Part shown: positions 1 to 5,285 of the stretch, piece after piece
Layout of the letters: every line of letters starts with the position of its first letter
Numbering within the stretch: the stretch's first letter is position 1
DNA from: an uncultured Ruminococcus sp.
GTDB taxonomy: Bacteria; Bacillota; Clostridia; Oscillospirales; Acutalibacteraceae
Length of the DNA: 8,858 bases
Direction of reading: 5' to 3'
Assembly: GCA_902767125.1 (NCBI GenBank)
Contig: CACXGJ010000101.1
Coordinates: 1-8,858, forward strand
Notes under the pieces: model-generated
Told to the model about the DNA's origin: nothing
What the model saw: only the letters and a program-made list of their open reading frames with translations
Databases searched by the model: none
Made by a program: the position numbers and the translations under genes

Positions 1-539
1 GTTGACGTTGAAGCATTTGCCACCCAAAACGGCACATAAAGACCTGTCATTTTTTCGATTTGGGAATTTGACATGAGGTCTCTTGGGATAAATAACTTTG
101 ATTTAGCCCATGACCTGAATGTATCGACAGCTTTTTCACGGTCGATCGAAAACGGCAGGACTTTGGCAGGTGCATATTTTCCTTCGACTCTGCCCTTGAG
201 TATAACGGGATTATGACAGTAATAACAGAAGGCAGCAGCGGTATTGCTGTCACTTACTATTTCTGCACCGCAGCTCGGACATGAATACAGCTTGTTTTCT
301 TCTTCAAATTCTGTCTGACGGTTTATATCGTCCTGTGTCATTTCATCATGCGGGGGAAGCTCATTGTCGTTTTGTGAATATTCACTTTCAAGTTCAGCTT
401 GTTTTCTCTGATACTCTTTGATATCTTCTTCCGTAAATTCACTTCTGCAATATTCACAGGTAAATTTCTGCTTTTCAGGAGAGAATTTAAGGTCTGCATT
501 ACAGTGCGGACAGTGAAATTGTTTTGCTTCTCTGCTCAT
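1..539 (-). CDS. Double zinc-ribbon protein (5' part only, truncated by window edge)
   Basis: The reading frame begins at ATG 539-537 and runs off the left edge after about 179 residues, so the C-terminal part is missing. Two CxxC...CxxC zinc ribbons are visible: C10/C13 with C28/C31, and C87/C90 with C105/C108. An acidic, Glu/Gln-rich stretch (about 40-80) separates them. The later motif KMTGLYVPFWVAN near residues 163-175 is typical of a conserved Firmicutes family usually annotated as zinc-ribbon or TFIIB-type zinc ribbon protein, which generally continues into a membrane segment. That family link is from memory of the motif. A GAGAGG ribosome binding site lies about 10 bases upstream and a strong promoter (583-611) precedes it. 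The function is unknown. The paired ribbons suggest structural zinc binding; DNA binding is not shown. Confidence 0.75.
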   Translation of the reverse strand, partial: MSREAKQFHCPHCNADLKFSPEKQKFTCEYCRSEFTEEDIKEYQRKQAELESEYSQNDNELPPHDEMTQDDINRQTEFEEENKLYSCPSCGAEIVSDSNTAAAFCYYCHNPVILKGRVEGKYAPAKVLPFSIDREKAVDTFRSWAKSKLFIPRDLMSNSQIEKMTGLYVPFWVANASTS

Positions 540-582
540 TAAAAAAACCGACCTCTCAAAAATCAAATATATTATATAAGTA

Positions 583-611
583 ATAATACTACATCTATAA
601 TTCAGTGTCAA
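583..611 (-). promoter_or_regulatory. Promoter of the zinc-ribbon gene
   Basis: On the minus strand a perfect -35 TTGACA (611-606) is followed by a 17-base spacer and TATTAT as -10 (588-583), about 45 bases before the zinc-ribbon start codon. It sits directly downstream of the preceding gene's terminator, so the zinc-ribbon gene is probably transcribed on its own. Confidence 0.75.
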
Positions 612-616
612 TTAAT

Positions 617-661
617 AAAAGTCGCTTTTCCGACAGAAAAACTATCAAAAAAGCGACTTTT
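617..661 (-). terminator. Intrinsic terminator after the Cys-rich membrane protein gene
   Basis: AAAAGTCGCTTTT (617-629) and AAAAGCGACTTTT (649-661) form a perfect 13-bp stem with a 19-base loop. Read on the minus strand it lies about 40 bases after the stop codon of the gene at 700-1125 and ends in a T-rich run. It could also act in the other direction. Confidence 0.7.
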
Positions 662-699
662 TTAAAAAAGCGGAGTTATCGTGTTATTTACACCGCTAT

Positions 700-1125
700 T
701 TATTCTTCACATCTGCTTGTGCAGAGTGTCAGGAAAAGCATTTCAACCAGCATGAAAGCGAAAAAGAAGAATACAAATCCGACTATTACGGCTGAAAATA
801 CCGAAGCTGCCGTCAGAGGAACGGAAAGAGCAAATACTGTTGAAGCAATTGTTCCGAATATGCCGAAAAATATTCCGCCTGCATTGCATTTTATACATTT
901 TTTGATCTTTGAGCGGCAATCCGATTTAGCAGATAAAATTATTACAGTGAATAAAAATACTATTGCAGTAATAAGGGCTGTAAGTGCGGTCACAAAAGTT
1001 GCCGTTATGATGGAGTTGGCAAAAAGCACTCCTCCGACAACTCCGAAAATTATACCTGCAATCAACCCTGCAATTGTTTTTATTGCCCTGCCGCAGCATG
1101 AACATTCATTTTGTACGGATGACAT
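700..1125 (-). CDS. Small Cys-rich four-helix membrane protein, unknown function
   Basis: This encodes a 141-residue protein that I do not recognise as a named family. Four hydrophobic segments are visible at about residues 13-36, 40-65, 82-102 and 104-134, several with Gly-rich packing faces. Eight cysteines sit outside the helices: C8, C10 and C11 at the N-terminus, C70, C77 and C80 in the central loop, and C135 and C139 at the C-terminus. With four helices all three clusters would face the same side of the membrane, which would allow metal binding or disulfides. The start at 1125 is supported by AAGGAG about 11 bases upstream. A plus-strand reading frame of similar length covers the same bases, but it lacks a ribosome binding site and looks like a shadow. 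The gene is divergent from map and ends at a terminator, so it appears monocistronic. Confidence 0.65.
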   Translation of the reverse strand: MSSVQNECSCCGRAIKTIAGLIAGIIFGVVGGVLFANSIITATFVTALTALITAIVFLFTVIILSAKSDCRSKIKKCIKCNAGGIFFGIFGTIASTVFALSVPLTAASVFSAVIVGFVFFFFAFMLVEMLFLTLCTSRCEE

Positions 1126-1205
1126 ATCAAGTTCAACTCCTTTTGATTTTGGTGTTCTGTTTATATGATATTCGGGAATATAAAAAAATGTTACCGTTTT
1201 TTGTA

Positions 1206-1234
1206 TTTACTTTTGAGGAAAATAATAGTATAAT
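1206..1234 (+). promoter_or_regulatory. Promoter of map
   Basis: TTTACT (1206-1211), a 17-base spacer and a perfect TATAAT (1229-1234) lie 28 bases upstream of the map start codon. The -35 matches 4 of 6 consensus bases. Confidence 0.65.
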
Positions 1235-1262
1235 TAGTCAAGACAAATTAAGAAAGGATAAT

Positions 1263-2144
1263 ATGAAGATGAGTTCTAAATTGGGAAGAAATGAGCCATG
1301 CTGGTGCGGGAGCGGAAAAAAATACAAAAAATGCCATGAGGCATTGGATGAAAAAATAGCTTTTTTCAGGAGTGAGGGACATGAGGTGCCTGAACATTCC
1401 ATTATAAAGACTCCTCAACAGATAGAAGCTATCAAGGAAAGCTGTAAGATAAATATAGCAGTACTGGACTATGTAGCAGAGAATATCCGTGCAGGGATGA
1501 CTACTCAAGAAATTGATGATCTTGTTGCACAAAAAACGGCTGAACTTGGCGGTATTCCTGCTCCGCTCAATTATGAGGGATATCCGAAAAGTGTTTGCAC
1601 CTCGATAAATGAGGTGGTTTGTCACGGCATACCGTCAGATAAGGTTATTCTTAAAGACGGTGATATAATAAATGTGGATTGCTCTACTATATATAAAGGA
1701 TATTTTTCCGATTCATCAAGAATGTTTTGTATAGGAGATGTAAGTCCCGAAAAGAAAAAGCTTGTTGATGTTGTAAAGGAGTGCGTTGAGATAGGCTTGG
1801 AGAAGGTAAAGCCTTGGACATTTCTGGGAGATATGGGACAGGCTGTTCATGAACATGCTGTCAAAAACGGATACAGTGTAGTCCGTGAGATAGGCGGTCA
1901 CGGTGTAGGTCTGGAATTTCATGAGGATCCGTGGGAAAGCTATGTTTCAAAAGCAGGTGAGGAAATGCTTTTAGTTCCCGGAATGATATTCACGATAGAG
2001 CCTATGGTCAATATGGGTTCGGATAAGATATTCATCGACAAAGAAGACAACTGGACTGTTTATACAGCCGACAAAAAGCCTTCTGCACAGTGGGAAATAA
2101 TGGTGCTTGTCACGGAAGACGGTCACGAAGTTCTTTGCTATTAA
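1263..2144 (+). CDS. map: Methionine aminopeptidase, type I, with N-terminal SEC-C zinc motif
   Basis: This 293-residue cytosolic metalloprotease removes the initiator methionine from new proteins. An N-terminal SEC-C motif is visible as C13-x-C15-x8-C24-H25. In other proteins this motif binds zinc and is thought to help docking, for example to ribosomes or SecA-type partners. The pita-bread catalytic domain follows from about residue 48. All expected metal ligands are present with spacing like the E. coli enzyme: D139 and D150 (11 apart), H213 in GGHGVG, E246 in TIEP, and E278 in AQWE. The substrate histidine H121 lies in VCHGIP. The frame is open to 1074, but the start at 1263 is chosen because AAAGGA precedes it, a promoter ends at 1234, and the SEC-C motif begins soon after. 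ATG 1269 is a possible alternative. It is convergent with the asparaginase-like gene. Confidence 0.96.
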   Translation: MKMSSKLGRNEPCWCGSGKKYKKCHEALDEKIAFFRSEGHEVPEHSIIKTPQQIEAIKESCKINIAVLDYVAENIRAGMTTQEIDDLVAQKTAELGGIPAPLNYEGYPKSVCTSINEVVCHGIPSDKVILKDGDIINVDCSTIYKGYFSDSSRMFCIGDVSPEKKKLVDVVKECVEIGLEKVKPWTFLGDMGQAVHEHAVKNGYSVVREIGGHGVGLEFHEDPWESYVSKAGEEMLLVPGMIFTIEPMVNMGSDKIFIDKEDNWTVYTADKKPSAQWEIMVLVTEDGHEVLCY

Positions 2145-2149
2145 ATGAT

Positions 2150-2185
2150 AAAAATTTCCGACCTTTTAGCGAGTCGGAAATTTTT
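2150..2185. terminator. Bidirectional terminator between map and the asparaginase-like gene
   Basis: AAAAATTTCCGAC (2150-2162) pairs perfectly with GTCGGAAATTTTT (2173-2185), a 13-bp stem with a 10-base loop. A-rich and T-rich arms on both flanks let it end transcription from both convergent genes. Confidence 0.85.
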
Positions 2186-2188
2186 GTT

Positions 2189-3151
2189 TCAGAGAAAGTT
2201 TTTTCTGTCTGTTATATTGCAGTTGTAGTATAAAAGGAGCTTTGCAAGGGCTGTTTCGTCAGAGGTGTCATAGATAGGGACAGCACCGTTTTTTATCAGA
2301 ATATTGCTTGTTTCATAAACAGAGCTGTTTCTGACAGAAGTGATGTAAAAATCTGTATTTTTAGCTTTGCACAGCTCCAGAAAGTCAAGGGCATTTTGAG
2401 AGCCGTCAGTTTTTGCAGTGCATGAATGATATGTCACATGAAGTACAGCTTTGACACTTTCGGGAATGTTTATCGCCGAATACAGCATTGACGGATATGG
2501 TTTTATCATCATTACGTCGTTTTGCAGAGACAGTGCTTCATCATCAAAAAAACGATGCTTTATAATCTCATGGTCGGATGTTTTTTTGAATTTTCCTTCA
2601 ATGACTTTTCCAAAGATGCTGTTTTTGAATGAAGTGAATCTTCCGTGAAGCCTGTCAGCCTCACAGATATCATCCGACCTGAATACCGAGCAGAATTCAT
2701 CTCCGTCATTTTTGTAAACAGTGAAAACTCCGTTCTGAAAATTATTTATGACAGTGACGGCTGAACGGATATTTTCAACGGCATTGCTCCTTTTATCATC
2801 CGGAATATAATTTGATGCCGTTATCACAACGGGGATATCAAAGTGATTAAGGCATATTGCAAGCATAGCAGAGGTATATGAAAGTGTATCACTTCCGTGA
2901 GTTATGATTATGCCGTTGTATTTTGATGTGTTTATCCGATAAAGAAAATTCACGAGGGATTCCCAGTGATATTTCTCAAGATTTTCGCTCAATATATTCA
3001 AGGGCTGTGTTATTTCAAATTCAGTGTCAGAGGGATAATTTTCCCTGAAAAGCTCCAATGCTCTGCAGTTGTTCTGTTTGACGGATATTATACCGTTGTG
3101 TGAGTAGCTTCCGATGGTACCGCCTGTCATTACAAAAAGTATCTTTGTCAT
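2189..3151 (-). CDS. Asparaginase-like protein (divergent L-asparaginase I/II family)
   Basis: This encodes a 320-residue protein of the asparaginase/glutaminase fold, probably cytosolic because no signal peptide is seen. The N-terminal motif VMTGGTIGS places T12 as the classical nucleophile. HGSDT (85-89) matches the second motif HGTDT, with S87 in place of the usual threonine and D88 kept. C-terminal NGAVPIYDTSDETALAKL matches the family's end motif. The catalytic lysine, normally shortly before the DAF/ATF-like segment, has no clear counterpart around residues 155-176, where the frame reads FRSDDICEADRLHGRFTSF. The protein could therefore be a weak or altered amidohydrolase. The start at 3151 is preferred over an upstream non-ATG extension because GGGAG lies about 9 bases before it, and the TGG motif falls at the normal position. 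It is monocistronic and convergent with map. Confidence 0.85.
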   Translation of the reverse strand: MTKILFVMTGGTIGSYSHNGIISVKQNNCRALELFRENYPSDTEFEITQPLNILSENLEKYHWESLVNFLYRINTSKYNGIIITHGSDTLSYTSAMLAICLNHFDIPVVITASNYIPDDKRSNAVENIRSAVTVINNFQNGVFTVYKNDGDEFCSVFRSDDICEADRLHGRFTSFKNSIFGKVIEGKFKKTSDHEIIKHRFFDDEALSLQNDVMMIKPYPSMLYSAINIPESVKAVLHVTYHSCTAKTDGSQNALDFLELCKAKNTDFYITSVRNSSVYETSNILIKNGAVPIYDTSDETALAKLLLYYNCNITDRKNFL

Positions 3152-3187
3152 GTGCTGTTTCTCCCAAAAAAGTTTTTTGTGAGTATT

Positions 3188-3216
3188 ATTATAGTCCACA
3201 CATATTATATTTTCAA
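3188..3216 (-). promoter_or_regulatory. Promoter of the asparaginase-like gene
   Basis: On the minus strand TTGAAA (3216-3211), a 17-base spacer and TATAAT (3193-3188) lie about 40 bases upstream of the start codon at 3151. It is back to back with the tRNA promoter. Confidence 0.75.
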
Positions 3217-3235
3217 TATTTTTTTAAAAAAACAC

Positions 3236-3264
3236 TTGCATTTTCAAAAACAATGTGATATAAT
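3236..3264 (+). promoter_or_regulatory. Promoter of tRNA-Arg
   Basis: TTGCAT (3236-3241), a 17-base spacer and a perfect TATAAT (3259-3264) precede the tRNA by 29 bases. The -35 elements of the two divergent promoters are separated by about 19 bases. Confidence 0.8.
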
Positions 3265-3293
3265 AATCAGGTACTCGAATGAGAGTTATGTAT

Positions 3294-3367
3294 GCGCCGA
3301 TAGCTCAGCCGGATAGAGTAACTGGCTACGAACCAGTAGGTCGGGGGTTCGAATCCCTCTCGGCGTG
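3294..3367 (+). tRNA. tRNA-Arg (anticodon ACG)
   Basis: A full cloverleaf can be folded by eye. The acceptor stem pairs GCGCCGA with TCGGCGT, including one terminal G-U. The D arm is GCTC/GAGT. The anticodon stem is ACTGG/CCAGT around loop CTACGAA, with ACG at 3328-3330. The variable loop has five bases, and the T arm is GGGGG-TTCGAAT-CCCTC. The discriminator base is G3367. The following bases are TTTC, so CCA is not encoded and must be added afterwards. The wobble A would be edited to inosine by TadA to read CGU, CGC and CGA codons. It has its own promoter and terminator, so it is a single-gene unit. Confidence 0.97.
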
Positions 3368-3382
3368 TTTCAAAATTATTTG

Positions 3383-3427
3383 GCATTTTTCGGTTGTTCA
3401 ATACCGAAAAATGCTTTTATTTTTTTC
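3383..3427 (+). terminator. Terminator of the tRNA-Arg gene
   Basis: GCATTTTTCGGT (3383-3394) pairs perfectly with ACCGAAAAATGC (3403-3414), an 8-base loop, followed by TTTTATTTTTTT. This is a textbook intrinsic terminator 15 bases after the tRNA. Confidence 0.93.
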
Positions 3428-3673
3428 GGGCGATGATTCGTATTATATAACGGAAGATAAATTGCTTCAGATATCTGAATGATACGAAGAAGGAATGTGT
3501 TAAATCGTATAATAAAGCACCTGTTGTCATCGACTCTTGATGGCAGCAGGTGCTTTATATATCAAAGATATAGAACTGCTTTAAGTTGAATAAAGATAAC
3601 AATAGAGTTATAGCAGTTCGTTTGTAAAACAATAATTCTGTTTACAGCTTGTTATAGATTTTTTGATGGTTTA
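3428..3673. other. Gene-free intergenic region with several inverted repeats
   Basis: No credible coding frame is seen between the tRNA terminator and the flavodoxin stop codon. The stretch holds a 14-bp palindrome TTCAGATATCTGAA (3466-3479) flanked by TTCGTAT (3437-3443) and its complement ATACGAA (3482-3488), a long 20-bp hairpin (3512-3558), and a looser inverted repeat GAACTGCT (3573-3580) / AGCAGTTC (3612-3619). No promoter with both elements was found for a small RNA, so this is described as structure only. Confidence 0.5.
3512..3558 (-). terminator. Long hairpin, probable terminator of the DUF2325-DUF3793-flavodoxin operon
   Basis: Bases 3512-3531 pair with 3539-3558 over 20 bp with only two G-U pairs and a 7-base loop. 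Read on the minus strand the stem ends GGTGCTTTAT and runs into TATAC, a short T-rich tail. It lies about 115 bases after the flavodoxin stop codon. It is the only strong hairpin there, so it is the best candidate for the operon's end, though its T-tract is weak for an intrinsic terminator. Confidence 0.5.
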
Positions 3674-4096
3674 TTATGCCAAGGCTGCTCCGAGTGCTTC
3701 ACACTGTGCGATAGTGTCATCATCGGGAGCATCATTGCAGATAACGCTTTCAGCTCCGAGGACGGCACCGCAGTTTTTGCAGTCATCCTCCCAGTTTCTC
3801 ATCCATTCACCGTCACCCCAGCCGTATGAGCCGAAAAGAACGATTTTCTTGCCATTGAGCTTATTTTTGACAGAGCCGAACATCGGTTCAAATTCGGTCT
3901 CCTCAAGCTCCTCCGTACCCATTGACGGACAGCCGAAAGCGATCGCATTAAAATTGTCTGCCATGTCGGTACTGAAATCAGATGCCGTAAAAAGCTCTGC
4001 TTCGGCACCTTTGTCTTTTGCACCCTTCAGTACGGCATTTGCCATTGCTTCGGTATTGCCTGTTCCACTCCAATATACTACTGCAATCTTACTCAT
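3674..4096 (-). CDS. Short-chain flavodoxin
   Basis: This encodes a 140-residue cytosolic FMN protein that carries low-potential electrons and can replace ferredoxin when iron is scarce. The FMN phosphate loop is visible as SGTGNTEAM just after the first beta strand (residues about 10-18). A second FMN loop reads GCPSMGTEELEE, and a third reads GSYGWGDGEWM. The length matches the clostridial and Desulfovibrio short-chain type. The start at 4096 is chosen because AAGGAAG lies about 8 bases upstream and the beta strand KIAVVYW follows at once; the longer open frame upstream runs into the DUF3793 gene. It is the last gene of a three-gene unit behind DUF2325 and DUF3793. The shared intergenic operator-like sites at 5067-5119 suggest metal-dependent control. 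Confidence 0.95.
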   Translation of the reverse strand: MSKIAVVYWSGTGNTEAMANAVLKGAKDKGAEAELFTASDFSTDMADNFNAIAFGCPSMGTEELEETEFEPMFGSVKNKLNGKKIVLFGSYGWGDGEWMRNWEDDCKNCGAVLGAESVICNDAPDDDTIAQCEALGAALA

Positions 4097-4155
4097 AATG
4101 ATCTTCCTTTCAAAAAAATAATTTATTCCAAAAGCATTGACGCTTTTCAGACTGT

Positions 4156-4707
4156 TTAACACGATACAGCCAAATTTTCTATGCCGAATCCCTTTGCAAT
4201 GAGAGAGCAGCACAGCTCGGTACAGCGTTTATATTTGTCAAAAGTTTGTTTTGCCTTGTTTTCATCACCATAGACTTTCCAAGAGCCTACGCATTTGCAG
4301 CCGCAGCCCTTGTTTCTGATAAATCCGCAGACATCTTCGGGCGGATAGCCTAAAAACAGTCCTATCTCATGGGGGAAATCATTATTTTGCTGAAGCCTTT
4401 TCATCAGGCTGACAAGGCATAAATTCGCATTTTCACAGCAGTATCCCATCTCATGAAGGATATCCGAAGCCTGCTTGCTATTGAGATCCTTCTTTAATTG
4501 TGATGGTCTGTAAAGATATATAAGAACCGAACCGTTGTGATGTCTTAAAGGTATCACCCGAAGTCCCTTGGAAGTGAGCTTTTTGTTCATTTCCGTGAGA
4601 GCCTTATGTTCGTCCTCTTTTGTTTCAAAACGGCATGAGAACATATTTCCTGTTTTCAGCCCCATCAATGTAGGGGCACAATGCCTGACAAGCATTTCTT
4701 CCGACAT
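4156..4707 (-). CDS. DUF3793 family protein
   Basis: This encodes a 183-residue soluble protein of the clostridial DUF3793 family, whose biochemical function is unknown. The recognisable motif is HEIGLFLGYPPEDVCGFI followed by GCGCKCVGSWKVYGD near residues 125-155. Cysteines are frequent, including the CGCKC cluster, which suggests metal binding or redox chemistry. The start at 4707 follows GGGTGG within about 6 bases. DUF3793 genes are often found next to flavodoxin or iron-uptake genes in Clostridia (general knowledge), and that pattern holds here: flavodoxin starts 59 bases downstream and DUF2325 ends 66 bases upstream. A role in iron or flavodoxin homeostasis is plausible but only inferred from position. 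Confidence 0.88.
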   Translation of the reverse strand: MSEEMLVRHCAPTLMGLKTGNMFSCRFETKEDEHKALTEMNKKLTSKGLRVIPLRHHNGSVLIYLYRPSQLKKDLNSKQASDILHEMGYCCENANLCLVSLMKRLQQNNDFPHEIGLFLGYPPEDVCGFIRNKGCGCKCVGSWKVYGDENKAKQTFDKYKRCTELCCSLIAKGFGIENLAVSC

Positions 4708-4731
4708 ACAACCACCCTTTCTTTTAATCAT

Positions 4732-4773
4732 CAATCAGCAATGAAAGGCTTTTGGGATAATAATTGCTGATTG
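4732..4773 (-). repeat. Intercistronic stem-loop between DUF2325 and DUF3793
   Basis: CAATCAGCAAT (4732-4742) pairs perfectly with ATTGCTGATTG (4763-4773) around a 20-base loop. The stem starts directly after the DUF2325 stop codon. No T-tract follows on the minus strand, so it looks more like an mRNA stability or processing element than a terminator. Confidence 0.6.
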
Positions 4774-5049
4774 TTACGAGTATTTTTCGAGAATATTTTT
4801 AAGAGCTGCTTTAGAGCTATTATGTGATCTTTCCACAGGAATATTCAGATTTTTTATTCCGTCAACGGCACATCTTACCATTTTGTGAGAGATCGTATTT
4901 GTAAACAGCACCATAAGATCGGGACTACCGATGTTTTGAAGTCCTCTGCACATTTTGGGATAGACCTTTGCCTTGAAGTCATAAGCCTTGCACAGCTCCA
5001 TGTATTCCCTGACCATACATTCATTTCCGCCTACTATCACGACACTCAT
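4774..5049 (-). CDS. DUF2325 domain protein
   Basis: This encodes a 91-residue protein matching the short DUF2325 family of Firmicutes over its whole length. MSVVIVGGNECM opens the protein, then a conserved Cys region, then GSPDLMVLFTNTISHKMVRC (about residues 45-65) and the end motif IPVERSHNSSKAALKNIL. The family is uncharacterised; the Rossmann-like opening and the conserved cysteines hint at a small-molecule or metal-sensing role, which is inference. The ATG at 5049 is chosen because a perfect GGAGGT ends four bases before it. It is the first gene of the operon with DUF3793 and flavodoxin, and its leader contains two TTAG...CTAA dyads. Confidence 0.9.
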   Translation of the reverse strand: MSVVIVGGNECMVREYMELCKAYDFKAKVYPKMCRGLQNIGSPDLMVLFTNTISHKMVRCAVDGIKNLNIPVERSHNSSKAALKNILEKYS

Positions 5050-5066
5050 ACTGACCTCCAAAGAAA

Positions 5067-5080
5067 TTAGATTTATCTAA
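5067..5080. promoter_or_regulatory. Operator-like palindrome A, leader of the DUF2325 operon
   Basis: TTAGATTTATCTAA is a perfect 6-bp-arm palindrome located just before the DUF2325 ribosome binding site. It is nearly identical to site D on the opposite arm (TTAGATTGGTCTAA). The TTAG/CTAA half-sites resemble DtxR/IdeR-type metal-regulator boxes. Confidence 0.6.
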
Positions 5081-5099
5081 CTGATCATTGAAAATATAA

Positions 5100-5119
5100 G
5101 TTAGTTTTATTTAACTAAC
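5100..5119. promoter_or_regulatory. Operator-like dyad B at the minus-strand transcription start
   Basis: GTTAGTTTTATTTAACTAAC has perfect 7-bp arms (GTTAGTT / AACTAAC). It lies immediately downstream of the predicted minus-strand -10 element, where a bound repressor would block initiation. It resembles site C of the plus-strand promoter. Confidence 0.65.
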
Positions 5120-5127
5120 CGATGCAA

Positions 5128-5156
5128 AGCTTATCATACTTTTTGTATTTTGTCAA
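5128..5156 (-). promoter_or_regulatory. Promoter of the DUF2325-DUF3793-flavodoxin operon
   Basis: On the minus strand a perfect TTGACA (5156-5151) is followed 17 bases later by TAAGCT (5133-5128) with an extended TGn just before it. The -10 is weak, but the position relative to dyad B fits a repressible promoter. Confidence 0.5.
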
Positions 5157-5195
5157 GTGCTGTTTTGAAAAAAGATTATTTTTTTTATTTTTCTC

Positions 5196-5224
5196 TTGAC
5201 AAATTAAGTTAGCTGTATTAAACT
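5196..5224 (+). promoter_or_regulatory. Promoter of the Tp47-like gene
   Basis: A perfect TTGACA (5196-5201), a 17-base spacer and TAAACT (5219-5224) lie about 60 bases before the start codon. Dyad C covers the spacer and the -10. Confidence 0.6.
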
Positions 5225-5227
5225 ATA
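5208..5227. promoter_or_regulatory. Operator-like site C overlapping the plus-strand -10
   Basis: GTTAGCTGTATTAAACTATA matches dyad B (GTTAGTTTTATTTAACTAAC) at 15 of 20 positions and keeps the TTAG...AACTA core. It overlaps the predicted -10 of the Tp47-like gene. Confidence 0.55.
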
Positions 5228-5231
5228 CTTG

Positions 5232-5245
5232 TTAGATTGGTCTAA
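5232..5245. promoter_or_regulatory. Operator-like dyad D, leader of the Tp47-like gene
   Basis: TTAGATTGGTCTAA has perfect TTAGA/TCTAA arms and matches palindrome A at 12 of 14 positions. A further half-site, GTCTAAC, follows at 5254-5260. Both lie between the promoter and the ribosome binding site. Confidence 0.6.
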
Positions 5246-5285
5246 TTTCATTCGTCTAACCAAATTTTATACAGGAGAGAATTGT

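Noticed and set aside
605..1168. Plus-strand open frame of 187 codons
   Set aside because: It lies opposite the minus-strand membrane protein gene, crosses its terminator, has no ribosome binding site, and its translation has no recognisable domain.
1074..1262. 63-residue N-terminal extension of methionine aminopeptidase
   Set aside because: The promoter (1206-1234) and ribosome binding site lie inside this stretch, and the SEC-C motif starts right after the ATG at 1263.
3279..3482. Small plus-strand open frame over the tRNA
   Set aside because: It is made of the tRNA gene and its terminator and has no independent coding signal.
4130..4147. Hairpin AAAAGC/GCTTTT between DUF3793 and flavodoxin as a terminator
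   Set aside because: The stem is only 6 bp with little GC, and the following T-rich run on the minus strand is separated from the stem by about 15 bases; ending the operon here would leave flavodoxin without a visible promoter.
5067..5245. Fur boxes in the divergent region
   Set aside because: The sites have TTAG...CTAA half-sites, not the TGATAAT/ATTATCA pattern of a Fur box, so a DtxR-type regulator was preferred.
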